From an uncultured Bacteroidales bacterium (GTDB lineage Bacteria > Bacteroidota > Bacteroidia > Bacteroidales > Paludibacteraceae), in contig CALUNA010000014.1 of the NCBI GenBank assembly GCA_944321895.1, positions 22,311 through 86,310 on the forward strand: a stretch of 64,000 bases of DNA. The letters are read 5' to 3'. The translations under genes and the position numbers were made by a program. The notes beneath the pieces are model-generated. The model ran no database searches and was not told where the DNA came from. It worked only from the letters and a program-made list of their open reading frames with translations. Below, piece by piece: positions 54,701-62,993 of this stretch (within the stretch, counting starts at the first letter, position 1; each line of letters starts with the position of its first letter).

Positions 54701-55794
54701 GGCCGTTTTGTCTTGTCGTAGATTGTTTTGAGTTGATTGTACCATTCGGTTGCCGTCAAACCGCCCCAATAGGCATGTATGGCCACGTAATCGAGTCGGT
54801 AGCCTTTTGCGTCTATTTTGTTTACGAAATCATAGAGCCAGCTCATGTCCGTCGGGCACGGCGAGCCGAGACGCATGCCTGATTTCATGTGGTCGGGCCA
54901 TTGTGCGATGGCTTTGTCCACCGAAATGACGCCGCCGCAACTGCATTTGCTTGCATCGTGTTGTTCAGAGTGTTCGGGCTCGTTGTAGCTCATCAGGTGG
55001 CAGACGTCTTCTTTTTTGTACATGTCGCTCCAGCCGGGCCAATAGAGATGTTGTTTGATGATTGTGTAGTCGCAGTTGAGCGTTGTCTGCTTGTCCGCGC
55101 TCCATGTGTAAAACCATGTGGATTCGGTTTGTCCGGCCTGCCAGTCGTAATCGCTTGCAGTGGTGCACCAACCTTTTTTCGACACATAATTCCAACGGAA
55201 AACCCGGATGTAGGAAACTCTGGCATATAGTTCGCCCGGCATGACCTGCATTTCAATGTCGGCATCGTCGGCAATGAACACGCGGCTGTAGCCCAAGGCA
55301 TCGTTTTCATTGGCCAGGGTGGCCATATAACCCCGTTTGAGGACAAAAGAGCGGATGTTGTTGTCAAATTTTCCCAAATCGCTGTTCGTGCTGATGCCGA
55401 GTTTGAGCGTGTCGCCTTTGAAATTGTCTTGCGTGTAAGCCTGGAATGCCACAAAACTGTCGGGATGTGGTACGACAACCGCGCCTTGTTTGTAAATCCT
55501 GACATCTGCATTGACTTTGTTTTCCAGTTTCTCTCCGTTGATGGTTATGGAGGGTCCGTATAGCTCGATTACTTTGCTTGGCCGTACATTGTCGAAAAAC
55601 AGCCAGGCGTTTTCATTCCGGATGTCAATGGTCGCATTGTAGAGGGCATTCTCGCCCGATGTCAGATGATAGTCCGTGTTAGTGTCGAGCACATGTGCTT
55701 TGTCTTTAAGCATGCTTACATGGATAGTCTGTTTTGCGACAGCTGCTGTAGTAAACAGCATGCAGATGATGAAAGTACTTAAGATGTTTTTCAT
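51733..55794 (-). CDS. Large secreted GH128-like glycanase with ricin-like modules and T9SS tail
   Basis: 1353-residue exported enzyme. Signal peptide MKNILSTFIICMLFTTAAVA. Residues ~100-170 resemble a beta/gamma-crystallin domain (DNFKGDTLKLGI and FDNNIRSFVLKRGY). Residues ~190-450 form a TIM barrel like GH128/Asl1 (PF11790) beta-1,3-glucanases, with acid/base Glu272 in SYNEPEH and nucleophile Glu370 in IWITEWNNG. Residues ~455-555 are a fibronectin-like domain. Four ~128-residue ricin-like modules follow (561-688, 701-828, 918-1047, 1141-1270), interrupted by two Ig-like domains (~840-912, ~1075-1138). The last ~75 residues (FRVIGNPVSDKLVCLL to IKLIKL) are a T9SS sorting domain. Probable role: hydrolysis of beta-1,3-glucan or a related polymer at the surface. 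No promoter box recognised. Confidence 0.85.
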   Translation of the reverse strand: MKNILSTFIICMLFTTAAVAKQTIHVSMLKDKAHVLDTNTDYHLTSGENALYNATIDIRNENAWLFFDNVRPSKVIELYGPSITINGEKLENKVNADVRIYKQGAVVVPHPDSFVAFQAYTQDNFKGDTLKLGISTNSDLGKFDNNIRSFVLKRGYMATLANENDALGYSRVFIADDADIEMQVMPGELYARVSYIRVFRWNYVSKKGWCTTASDYDWQAGQTESTWFYTWSADKQTTLNCDYTIIKQHLYWPGWSDMYKKEDVCHLMSYNEPEHSEQHDASKCSCGGVISVDKAIAQWPDHMKSGMRLGSPCPTDMSWLYDFVNKIDAKGYRLDYVAIHAYWGGLTATEWYNQLKTIYDKTKRPIWITEWNNGANWTTETWPTDGNAARQKQLDDLKGILNVLDTASFIERYSIYNWVGEYRRILWDDGYPTPAGFYYKNDHPTFGYAKSREHIPSVSISAPTLKAEYDPTEKQIRFTITDPNGELTDKYIIQIKNDKLFETYHTPTDRAYDQATETVSHAVPAETAPNGTFRVRLEYCNGNIIYSNEVELAGNYTTNNIANGDYHILDAANDLFLTNNGSETPQFAERSSGNTDNQVWNLTYDESVERYKIVSKSDNRFLDEYAKLSDGTFYETWNTYVLHNAVATDKYAIQNGGKSGTDYWTISDATIAGKGSGSMAGFPFRIVSTETVFPTTWKNDLENGFYYIINAEDNNYLTNDGSNQPKFTAFNDSQNQIWLVRTDPESGRYSITSCADGRFLNEYGQFASYTYSASYHTFDIFHLENTQNYSIKNGGSTSLYHWKTNGNSINGKGTAALTGYPFILDMAEPVFNLFPKIQVGTETAISDSTVTVASGSNITLSATCPVTGGNYTWSNGANTEDLSINGIQESETFRLTYKAGELEKSINFHILVYTLNQLPNGDYFIKDESNGTFLTVTDKELGPEFTGRNIYDRNTQLWYISKDGTSGRYKIISRKDPSMILNEYALYTSTYYSNWNSYNLYNITGTNKYAIQNGGSSGNSYWRILDNAIIGKGNSSLNGFQFSITTFEEEEAPEFDVLTYIQIDDNIAEMTDSVLVPKGTNLTLTCQATTPNSTFLWSNNATTGSINIQNIQANTNLTATCRHGQDEKTVGFHIAIYDSGQPETGLFFIRDAAGGKYLTNHGLQIPTFSGRINNGQDLSQVWEITAENEEYCKIVSMKDNKYINAEGRLSADNYVAAESSYLLYRIDQTMIHAIRTPDVEENTFWQITGNQISPTPSTEPIFAFLLEAYDPTGTTDHPADEFRVIGNPVSDKLVCLLPDKSVLYLFTTTGQLAGKWECRTGTNIIPLENIPCGIYTAIFQNGQHNRNIKLIKL
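51985..54114 (-). repeat. Four ricin-like repeats in the GH128-like protein
   Basis: Modules share the pattern (N)GxYyI-x-D/N-a...(F/Y)LT...W-x-I...YkI-x-S-x-x...iNGKG / GKGxxxLxGFPF. They lie at residues 561-688, 701-828, 918-1047 and 1141-1270; the last is the most diverged. Confidence 0.75.
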
Positions 55795-56002
55795 GGCTTC
55801 TGAATGGATGTTTGTGTTTCTCTCCGGTCAGCAAAGGAACATGTTTTTTGTGGACAATCGGTGGAAAAATGGTTCATTTTCGCCGATTTATCCGTTATTG
55901 TCCATTTGTCGTTGCAACCGTTTCCCCTTGTTTCGGGCATACCCGAAGGCCGCCCGGCAAATTGACGGGCGGCAGCATGCCGGAGATGAATCTGATATCC
56001 TT

Positions 56003-57034
56003 TCAGACAGTTGTGCGGGCAAACGGCACCTCATCAATCGGACAAAAGATGCCGTCAAGATATTTGTAGTAGCCTGTTATGGCGACCATGGCGGCATTGT
56101 CGGTGGTGAATGAAAATGGTGGGATGTAAACTTGCCAGTGATATTTTTCTCCGTAATCCAGAAATGCCTGGCGCAAGCCGCTGTTGGCAGAAACGCCACC
56201 CGCAACGGCTACCTGGTTTATGTGTAAGTCGTGCGCTGCCTTTTTCACTTTCTTCATGAGAATGTCAATGACGGTGGCCTGCAACGAGGCGCATAAATCG
56301 GGTGTGTTTTCTTCAATGAAATTTGGATTTACGGCCATTTGGTCGCGCAGGAAATACAGAAACGATGTTTTCAGTCCGCTGAAGCTGTAGTCATAGCCGG
56401 GCAGGTTGGGCTTGTTGAATTCAAAGCGTGCCGGATTGCCTTGTTTTGCCAGCCGGTCAATGTGGGGACCGCCCGGATAGGGAAGTCCGAGTACTTTGGC
56501 GCATTTGTCGAAGGCCTCGCCGGCGGCATCGTCGATGGTTTGCCCCACGATTTCCATTTGGTTATAGGAGTGTACCAGAATGATTTGCGAATTTCCGCCG
56601 GAAACGAGCAGGCAAAGAAACGGGAACGTTGGATGATGTTCGTCCGGTTTGCCTTCCGAAATGAAATGTGCCAGCACGTGTGCGTGCAGATGGTTTACAT
56701 CAATGATGGGAATTTCCAATGCTTGCGCCAACCCTTTGGCAAATGATGTGCCGACCAGCAGGGAGCCTAACAGCCCCGGCCCGCGTGTGAATGCTATTGC
56801 ACTCAGCTCATTGCGTGTTACGCCGGCACGTTTCAGTGCTTCGTGCACAACCGGAACAATGTTCTGCTGGTGTGCACGTGAGGCCAGTTCAGGAACTACG
56901 CCGCCGTATGATTCATGCACAGCCTGGCTGGCCGTTACGTTGGCGCATAAAATGCCATCTCTGATAATGGCGGCAGAGGTGTCATCGCATGATGATTCTA
57001 TGCCTAATATTACAATGGATTTTTCAGATGCCAT
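56003..57034 (-). CDS. tsaD: tRNA N6-threonylcarbamoyladenosine synthase, catalytic subunit
   Basis: 343-residue TsaD (Kae1/YgjD family), which transfers the threonylcarbamoyl group to A37 of ANN-decoding tRNAs. N-terminal ILGIESSCDDTSAAI (residues 9-23) is the ASKHA fold start, and NHLHAHVLAH supplies metal ligands His115 and His119. Others: LLVSGGNSQIILV, DDAAGEAFDKCAKVLGLPYPGGP, and VAVAGGVSANSGLR near residue 270. The length is usual. The gene lies divergently from the TamB-like gene; the 128-bp gap contains that gene's promoter, but no obvious tsaD promoter. Confidence 0.97.
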   Translation of the reverse strand: MASEKSIVILGIESSCDDTSAAIIRDGILCANVTASQAVHESYGGVVPELASRAHQQNIVPVVHEALKRAGVTRNELSAIAFTRGPGLLGSLLVGTSFAKGLAQALEIPIIDVNHLHAHVLAHFISEGKPDEHHPTFPFLCLLVSGGNSQIILVHSYNQMEIVGQTIDDAAGEAFDKCAKVLGLPYPGGPHIDRLAKQGNPARFEFNKPNLPGYDYSFSGLKTSFLYFLRDQMAVNPNFIEENTPDLCASLQATVIDILMKKVKKAAHDLHINQVAVAGGVSANSGLRQAFLDYGEKYHWQVYIPPFSFTTDNAAMVAITGYYKYLDGIFCPIDEVPFARTTV

Positions 57035-57106
57035 AGTTTGATGATTAACTTGGATATCGTTTGCCGGAGTAGCCGGATTTGTTTTTCGATTATCCGAAAA
57101 AATAAT

Positions 57107-57114
57107 TACTTTTG
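57107..57114 (+). promoter_or_regulatory. Promoter -7 box of the TamB-like gene
   Basis: TACTTTTG, matching TAnnTTTG. A TTTG lies at 57078-57081, but 25 bp away. Transcription would start near 57120. Confidence 0.5.
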
Positions 57115-57163
57115 TCGGTGATCCGATTAAAGGCCCAAAAGTATAAAAAAAATCCTGAAAATA

Positions 57164-60100
57164 TTGTCGGTGTTATTACTTTGCCTGATGCTGGCGGTGG
57201 TAATGTTGGTCGCTCTGTTGAAAAGCAACAGGGTTCAAAATGCTGTCATACAGGTTGTTGCAGCTGCTTTGTCCGATAATTTGCAGACCAGGGTGGAGGT
57301 CGGTTCCATAAACTATCAGCTGTTCAACAAGGTGCGGATTCAGGGCCTTTATGTGGAAGACTTGCAACAGGATACCTTGTTTTATGCCCGCGATGTCCTG
57401 GCTGAATTCAAATTTTTCAAGTTGTTCAGGAAACAGGTAGTTGTTACAAAATGTGTAATGGACGGGGTGCATGTTAATTTGTCTGTCGATACGGCCGGAA
57501 CGTTGAATCTCGCTTTCTTGTTTTCCGGCAGGGATAAGAAAAAAGACAAGCCATACGATGGATTAGTTTCCGTCCGGGACATTTCCCTGAAATCATCGAC
57601 TTTCCGCTTTAGGAAGGCGGGAGCCCCCGCACATTATGCCGATGTGTTTTCCGCAAACGACATATTTGTCTATGATTTGAACGCGGACCTGGAACTTGCC
57701 CATTTGTCGGCCGATTCGCTGAATGCAGCCGTCCACAGGCTTTCTTTCCGGGAACAATCGGGTTTTGTCTTGTCCGGTTTGCAGACTGATTTTGTGGCAG
57801 GCCGCAAGGAAACGGTTTTTTCCGGACTGGAGTTGAATTTACCGCATTCGTTTATTGAAACCGGCCGGGTTTTGCTGAATTATGACAGCATGAAAGCTGC
57901 GTTTGCGGATTTGTGGAATAATGTGCAGATAGAATTGCCGTTGGAGCAGGTTGCCGTCAAGCTTTCGGACCTGAGTGCGTTTGTTCCCGCTTTCAAACGG
58001 ATTGATGGCGTTCTGGAGGTAACGGCCGACTTGCGGGGAAAAGTATCCAACCTGAAAATGGACAATCTGGATGTCCGTTACAACAAACAGCCCTTGCTGG
58101 CTGCGAGCGTAAGTGTTGATGGCCTGCCGTCGCTTTCCGATGCGTTTATCTTTGCCCAGGTGTCCGATTTGTGGCTGAGCAAGAACAGTGTGCAGGACTT
58201 CATAGCCGACATGCGCGACAAACCTTTTGCCTTGCCGGACCAGTTGCTGACTTTGGGACAGGTGCGTTATTCCGGCAGCCTGACAGGTTTTTTGAGCGAG
58301 ATGGTCGCTTACGGAATGTTCAAGACAGATTTGGGTGTGATAGCAACCGATGTGATGTTGAAAAGTGCCGATGACTTCCGGAATATCAGCGTGAGCGGGG
58401 GTGTACGTTCGCGCAATTTCCGTTTGGGGCGCATGTTGGGAAACAATGACCTCGGCAATATCACCTTTAACCTCAACATGTCTGCCCGTAAAACACCGGC
58501 CGCAGCCCTACACGGAAAAGTGAATGCCCGTATAGCTTCTCTCGGCTACCGGAAATATGATTATCGGGATATCGTTATCCGCGGAGATTACAGCTTTGGC
58601 GGCTTCGACGGTTATTTGACCGTAAAGGATGAAAACCTGACCTGTCGTCTGGATGGCCTGTTCGATTTGACACAGGACCTGCCGGTTGTCAACGTGGATA
58701 TCGCGCTGGACTCACTGAACCTGAATGCACTGCATTTTACGGAGAAATATGCCGGGTCCAATTTGATGGTAAAGGCAACCGTAAACCTCATAGGAAATTC
58801 CCTTGATGATGTGAATGGCTATATTGTGGTGGACGATTTGCAGTTCCGTAACAAAAATGACGTGCTGAATGTCGGGAAAATATCGGTTTCCGCCACTACA
58901 TCCGAACGCCTGAATCATTTTTCCATTCAGTCCGATTTCCTGAATGCCATAGTGACAGGCCGTTACCGTCACAGTACCATGCCGGCAACCATTCTGAAAC
59001 TGATATCGGAATACCTGCCGACACTGATTCCTGCAGAACGCCGCGAAGAACTGCGCAACGTAGACCCCGGCAATGTGTTCGAGTTCGATGTCTATCTGAA
59101 GCATACGGACAAGATCACGCATATTCTGGAACTGCCTGTCCATTTGCCGGAAATTTCCATGATAAAAGGCCGTATAAACGACAGGCGCAAATTCTTCAAC
59201 CTGCGTATGGGACTGCCTGTCATTCAGTTCGGGGAGATGGTGCTGGAAGATTTTACTCTGAATTGCGACAATTCCAATGACCAGCTGAACCTGATGGCAT
59301 ACCTGCAAAAGGGCTCTGTGCAAAACCGTATTACAGGATATGCGCATGCCGTGGCCAGAAACGATTCCATCTATTCCCGCGTGCAGTGGTCGAATAACGA
59401 CACGATTGTCAACTCCGGAGTCATAAACACCAATGTGGCCATTGCCCGCCAGCCAGACGGGCAGTTGGCAAACCTGCATCTCTATCCGTCGCAGATTGTG
59501 ATTTCCGATACGATATGGGAATTGGGAAAGAGCGATATCGCCTTTTATACGGACAGTACAGTGCGGATTCAGGACTTCAATTTTGGGCGGACCGACCAGT
59601 TTGTCAAGATAGATGGAATAGCCGGAAAATCGGAGTCGGACAGCATACGCATACACATGCAGGACCTGCAACTCGGTTATTTCCTGTCGTTTGCGGATAT
59701 GTCGAAGACCATCTCCTTTGATGGCCGTGTTTCCGGAGAAGGATTTTTGTATAGTCTGTTCCGCCAGCCGGTATTCGATTTGTTCGCTTCTGTGAAAAAT
59801 GCAACCATGAACGGAGTTCCGTTGGGCAATGTGCAGGCCCAGACCAACTGGGACCGTGACAGTAAAAGTGTCCGGATAGATGGTATCTGTGAAATGGATA
59901 ATGATACCATAGCCCGTGTGGATGGCTTGTTTGCACCGAGGCTGGACTCCCTGGACCTGAAATTTAAGGCAAAGGGCCTGGACCTTGCCTTCCTGAACAG
60001 ATGGCTGGATGCGGTCGTGCAGGATGTTTCCGGTACGGGTTACGGAAATGTGCATATTTTCGGCAAGCCTTCTCAGAAAAAAACATGGATTGAAGCGCAA

Positions 60101-61627
60101 ACCTGGGTACAGAATGGCTCGGTTAGTCTGGACATGCTCGGAACACGCTATACGTTTTCCGATTCCATCATAATGACACCGGAATCAATAACCTTGAAGA
60201 ATATGACCCTGGCCGACATGGAAGGCAATACGGGTTTGCTGAATGGCTATGTCCAGCACAATGGCCAGTTCCAGGATTTGCGCTACAATTTGCGGATTGG
60301 ATGCAATAATATCATTGGCATGAACACCACGATAGCCGACAATGATTTCTTTTTCGGGAAAATCTACGCTACCGGCAATGTGTCCATCTCCGGCGACCAG
60401 GATGAAACCCGCATCTACGTGAATGCGCGGACCAATGCAAACTCCAAATTCAACATTTCCTTGGGGTCAACCTCCGTGGCGGCCGACAATTCATTCATTA
60501 CGTTTGTGAATCCGGTTGCACCGCAACAGGCCGCGGATGTGGAAAAGAACTCCGGACAATCTCCTAATCATGCGCTGAAACTTGTCCTGCAGGTAGATGT
60601 AACACCGGAAGCAGCCATACAGTTACTTATTGACCCCAAGGGAGGCGGCGATATGATTACCGCACGCGGTGATGGGAGCATGCGTTTTGAGTATGACACC
60701 CAGCAGAACATAAATCTGTTGGGAACCTACACCATCATGTCCGGTTCGTATTTGTTTACGTTGCAGGACATGTTCCGGCGAGAGTTCAAGCTGGGAACCG
60801 GCAGCAGCATAACCTGGACGGGCAATCCATTTAATGCACAAGTGAGCATAAGGGGCATATATTCGTTGACTGCTTCTTTGAAGGACTTGATGGATGAAAC
60901 CTTGTTGCGTTCCACAACACGTACAAGCGTTCCGGTGAACTGCATCCTGAACCTGTCGGGAAACCTGATGAGCCCGAAAATTGATTTTGACATAGATTTG
61001 CCCAACAGCGACGAAGGAATCAAGCAGCAAGTGAAGAATATCATCAATACGGATGAAATGATGAACCGCCAGATTATTTATCTGTTGGTATTCAATAAAT
61101 TCTACACACCGGAATACCTGCAGGCAAATACGGCTGCAGTAGGCACCGGCGATGCTTACTCGCTGTTGAGCTCTACGGTGACCAACCAGATAAACAGCTG
61201 GATTTCCAAACTGACGCAGGACTTCTCGTTCGGTTTCAATGTGCGTTCCGATGGTGAAGGCGAGGAAGCCACGCAGGAATATGAAACCGAATTCCTTTAC
61301 CAGCCCAACAACCGGCTTGTGGTGAACGGAAAGTTCGGTTATCGCGATGATGATGTGTCGAGCAATAAGTTCATTGGCGATATGGACATAGAATACCTGC
61401 TGAATCCCTCCGGAAACTTGCGCGCCAAGGCTTATACGCATACGGTGGACAAATACTCGTTGAAGACGGCACAGACACAACAAGGATTGGGTCTGGTATA
61501 TCAGGAAGATTTCAACACGGTGGGCGAACTGCTGCGTGGCTATTGCAATGCATTGAAAAATCTGTTCCAGAAAAAAGATAAAAAAGAAAAGAAAGAAAAG
61601 AAAGAAAAGGAGAAAAGGGAAAAATGA
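57164..61627 (+). CDS. TamB/DUF490-family envelope protein
   Basis: ~1487-residue AsmA/TamB-type protein that spans the periplasm as a long beta-groove and is thought to move lipids or help outer-membrane assembly. Start: the first usable standard codon is TTG 57164, giving an N-terminal membrane helix (SVLLLCLMLAVVMLVALL) without leading positive charge. In the same frame, ATA at 57143 would give IKKILKI before it, fitting the positive-inside rule. Residues ~40-1200 are repetitive beta-strands (VDNGDL-like FDGYLTVKDENLTCRLDGLF); the C-terminal ~350 residues contain the TamB domain (ITWTGNPFNAQVSIRGIYSL, NLSGNLMSPKIDFDIDLPNS, ELLQ...NPSGNLRAKAYTHT). The tail is 18 mostly Lys/Glu residues. It overlaps the next gene by 4 bp. 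Confidence 0.9.
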   Translation: MSVLLLCLMLAVVMLVALLKSNRVQNAVIQVVAAALSDNLQTRVEVGSINYQLFNKVRIQGLYVEDLQQDTLFYARDVLAEFKFFKLFRKQVVVTKCVMDGVHVNLSVDTAGTLNLAFLFSGRDKKKDKPYDGLVSVRDISLKSSTFRFRKAGAPAHYADVFSANDIFVYDLNADLELAHLSADSLNAAVHRLSFREQSGFVLSGLQTDFVAGRKETVFSGLELNLPHSFIETGRVLLNYDSMKAAFADLWNNVQIELPLEQVAVKLSDLSAFVPAFKRIDGVLEVTADLRGKVSNLKMDNLDVRYNKQPLLAASVSVDGLPSLSDAFIFAQVSDLWLSKNSVQDFIADMRDKPFALPDQLLTLGQVRYSGSLTGFLSEMVAYGMFKTDLGVIATDVMLKSADDFRNISVSGGVRSRNFRLGRMLGNNDLGNITFNLNMSARKTPAAALHGKVNARIASLGYRKYDYRDIVIRGDYSFGGFDGYLTVKDENLTCRLDGLFDLTQDLPVVNVDIALDSLNLNALHFTEKYAGSNLMVKATVNLIGNSLDDVNGYIVVDDLQFRNKNDVLNVGKISVSATTSERLNHFSIQSDFLNAIVTGRYRHSTMPATILKLISEYLPTLIPAERREELRNVDPGNVFEFDVYLKHTDKITHILELPVHLPEISMIKGRINDRRKFFNLRMGLPVIQFGEMVLEDFTLNCDNSNDQLNLMAYLQKGSVQNRITGYAHAVARNDSIYSRVQWSNNDTIVNSGVINTNVAIARQPDGQLANLHLYPSQIVISDTIWELGKSDIAFYTDSTVRIQDFNFGRTDQFVKIDGIAGKSESDSIRIHMQDLQLGYFLSFADMSKTISFDGRVSGEGFLYSLFRQPVFDLFASVKNATMNGVPLGNVQAQTNWDRDSKSVRIDGICEMDNDTIARVDGLFAPRLDSLDLKFKAKGLDLAFLNRWLDAVVQDVSGTGYGNVHIFGKPSQKKTWIEAQTWVQNGSVSLDMLGTRYTFSDSIIMTPESITLKNMTLADMEGNTGLLNGYVQHNGQFQDLRYNLRIGCNNIIGMNTTIADNDFFFGKIYATGNVSISGDQDETRIYVNARTNANSKFNISLGSTSVAADNSFITFVNPVAPQQAADVEKNSGQSPNHALKLVLQVDVTPEAAIQLLIDPKGGGDMITARGDGSMRFEYDTQQNINLLGTYTIMSGSYLFTLQDMFRREFKLGTGSSITWTGNPFNAQVSIRGIYSLTASLKDLMDETLLRSTTRTSVPVNCILNLSGNLMSPKIDFDIDLPNSDEGIKQQVKNIINTDEMMNRQIIYLLVFNKFYTPEYLQANTAAVGTGDAYSLLSSTVTNQINSWISKLTQDFSFGFNVRSDGEGEEATQEYETEFLYQPNNRLVVNGKFGYRDDDVSSNKFIGDMDIEYLLNPSGNLRAKAYTHTVDKYSLKTAQTQQGLGLVYQEDFNTVGELLRGYCNALKNLFQKKDKKEKKEKKEKEKREK

Positions 61628-62244
61628 AAAAAGTTTGCTTGGTGATGTTTTTCACGGTTACTTGTTGTGCCTGGCTTCTGGCCGGGACCATAGAAAAGGT
61701 CTTTCAGGAAATGCCGTTTGCCTTGTGTCCGGTGCTGGACGCCCAACAGCGCATGGAGTTGCTGGAATATACAAAGGCCGGAATGTCAGACAGTATCGTC
61801 AATAAGTTCGGCGCCTGGAGCTATATGCCGGAGGTGGATACGGAACGCGGATATATCCGATGCTCGCTTACTAAAGGTTCGGAAATGGAACTGTTGCTCA
61901 TTCAGCAACCCGATGATTCCGTTTGTTATGTCGGTGTGATAGAAACCGTTTGCGCGCCGGTTTGCAGTTCCATCGTATCGCTCTACGATACGGCGTGGAA
62001 CAAACTGCCGGTGCAATTACCTGAGTTCCATGCTACGGACTTTATCGATGCGGAAGCCTGCGAGGCAGATTCCGTACCGTTGGAGGAAGTCATTAATCTC
62101 TTGCCTGCATATTTTATACAAGCACATTTTGCCGATAACTCGGCCGATATTGTGTTTTCCAATGAAACCATCCGGCAACTCTCGCCACAGAAACAGAAAC
62201 GCTACGGCAAATACCTGCGTCCGAAACGTGTGAAAGTGTTCTGA
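61624..62244 (+). CDS. DUF3256-family exported protein
   Basis: 206-residue protein of the DUF3256 family, which is restricted to Bacteroidota. Signal peptide: KKVCLVMFFTVTCCAWLLAGT. The body has the family's opening EMPFALCPVLDAQQRMELLE, the two-strand repeat region (GYIRCSLTKGSEMELLLIQQ, YVGVIETVCAPVCSSIVSLY) and C-terminal FIQAHFADNSADIVFSNETI. It probably lies in the periplasm; function unknown. Start ATG overlaps the TamB-like stop (ATGA), so the two are translated together, suggesting an envelope role. The terminator follows 26 bp downstream. Confidence 0.82.
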   Translation: MKKVCLVMFFTVTCCAWLLAGTIEKVFQEMPFALCPVLDAQQRMELLEYTKAGMSDSIVNKFGAWSYMPEVDTERGYIRCSLTKGSEMELLLIQQPDDSVCYVGVIETVCAPVCSSIVSLYDTAWNKLPVQLPEFHATDFIDAEACEADSVPLEEVINLLPAYFIQAHFADNSADIVFSNETIRQLSPQKQKRYGKYLRPKRVKVF

Positions 62245-62270
62245 AGAAGACAAGCCTACAATGGGATATT

Positions 62271-62308
62271 CGCTGCAATCGGTTTACATGCCGTTGTAGC
62301 GTTTTTTT
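62271..62308 (+). terminator. Intrinsic terminator after the DUF3256 gene
   Basis: Stem CGCTGCAATCGG with CCGTTGTAGCG (11 pairs, one G-T and a single-base bulge), 8-base loop, then seven T. Confidence 0.88.
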
Positions 62309-62368
62309 GTATCCTTTTGTTTCAACAGGTTTAGTATGTTTCATACTTATAAAAAAATCATGGAATTG

Positions 62369-62401
62369 TTTGGATGTTTGCATGGTTTGTTCGTATATTT
62401 G
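62369..62401 (+). promoter_or_regulatory. Promoter of the type I R-M locus
   Basis: TTTG (62369-62372), 21-bp spacer, TATATTTG (62394-62401). It lies after the terminator, so the hsdS-hsdM genes are a new transcript. Start codon 62422 is 21 bases later. Confidence 0.6.
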
Positions 62402-62421
62402 CCTCACGCAATTTGATTTGT

Positions 62422-62985
62422 ATGGCAGATACTGGCAAAAAAATAATGTTGAAACGCTTGGCTACGGTTTTTTCCGGGGTGTATGTTCCCGTATTTCCGG
62501 ATGGCGATGTTGTTTATCTGCAGGCTAAAGACTGCGTGGATGGTGTCCGTGCAGATGTAGCCATGCGTACTTTATCCTGCTCGAAAACAGATAAAAATCT
62601 GCTGCAAAAAGGAGATGTGCTTTTTGCGGCAAAGGGGAACTCCTTTTTTTGTGTGGTGTATGATGAGGAAATCAAAGCGGTGGCTTCCACTTCCTTTTTT
62701 GTCATCCGCCTGAAATCTGTTGAGGTGTCGCCTGAATATCTGTGTTGGTATTTGCGGCAACCGTCCGTGGAAGTCTATTTTAAGACATATCAGGCGGGAA
62801 GCACAACTCCGCTGATTCACAAATCGGTTTTGGAAAATTTGGATATCCCGCTTATTCCTGCCGGACAGCAGCGGCTTATTGTGGAAATATCGCGTTTGGC
62901 TCGAAAGGAAAAGGAATTGCAGGAAAGCATTATCAAATGCAAACAGGCTATTTTGCAACAGTTGTTAATGGACAGCATAAAATAA
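62422..62985 (+). CDS. Type I restriction-modification specificity subunit, half-size (single target-recognition domain)
   Basis: 187-residue HsdS-like protein. Start at ATG 62422 (MADTGKKIMLKRLATVFSGV), supported by the promoter upstream; ATG 62446 is also possible. It holds one target-recognition domain (ADVAMRTLSCSKTDKNLLQK, LFAAKGNSFFCVVYDEEIKA), the typical VSPEYLCWYLRQPSVEVYF and TPLIHKSVLENLDIPLIPAG, and one C-terminal coiled-coil (ISRLARKEKELQESIIKCKQ). Full HsdS proteins have two such units and ~400 residues. This one could dimerise, work with another subunit encoded downstream, or be a remnant. It is 8 bp before hsdM. Confidence 0.8.
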   Translation: MADTGKKIMLKRLATVFSGVYVPVFPDGDVVYLQAKDCVDGVRADVAMRTLSCSKTDKNLLQKGDVLFAAKGNSFFCVVYDEEIKAVASTSFFVIRLKSVEVSPEYLCWYLRQPSVEVYFKTYQAGSTTPLIHKSVLENLDIPLIPAGQQRLIVEISRLARKEKELQESIIKCKQAILQQLLMDSIK

Positions 62986-62993
62986 TCAGATAT

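Noticed and set aside
55932..55973. Two G+C hairpins after tsaD as an intrinsic terminator
   Set aside because: The stems are short (6 and 8 bp) and no T-run follows on the minus strand.
58712..60100. 462-residue open frame on the minus strand
   Set aside because: Lies inside the TamB-like gene in the opposite strand; composition is that of a shadow frame.
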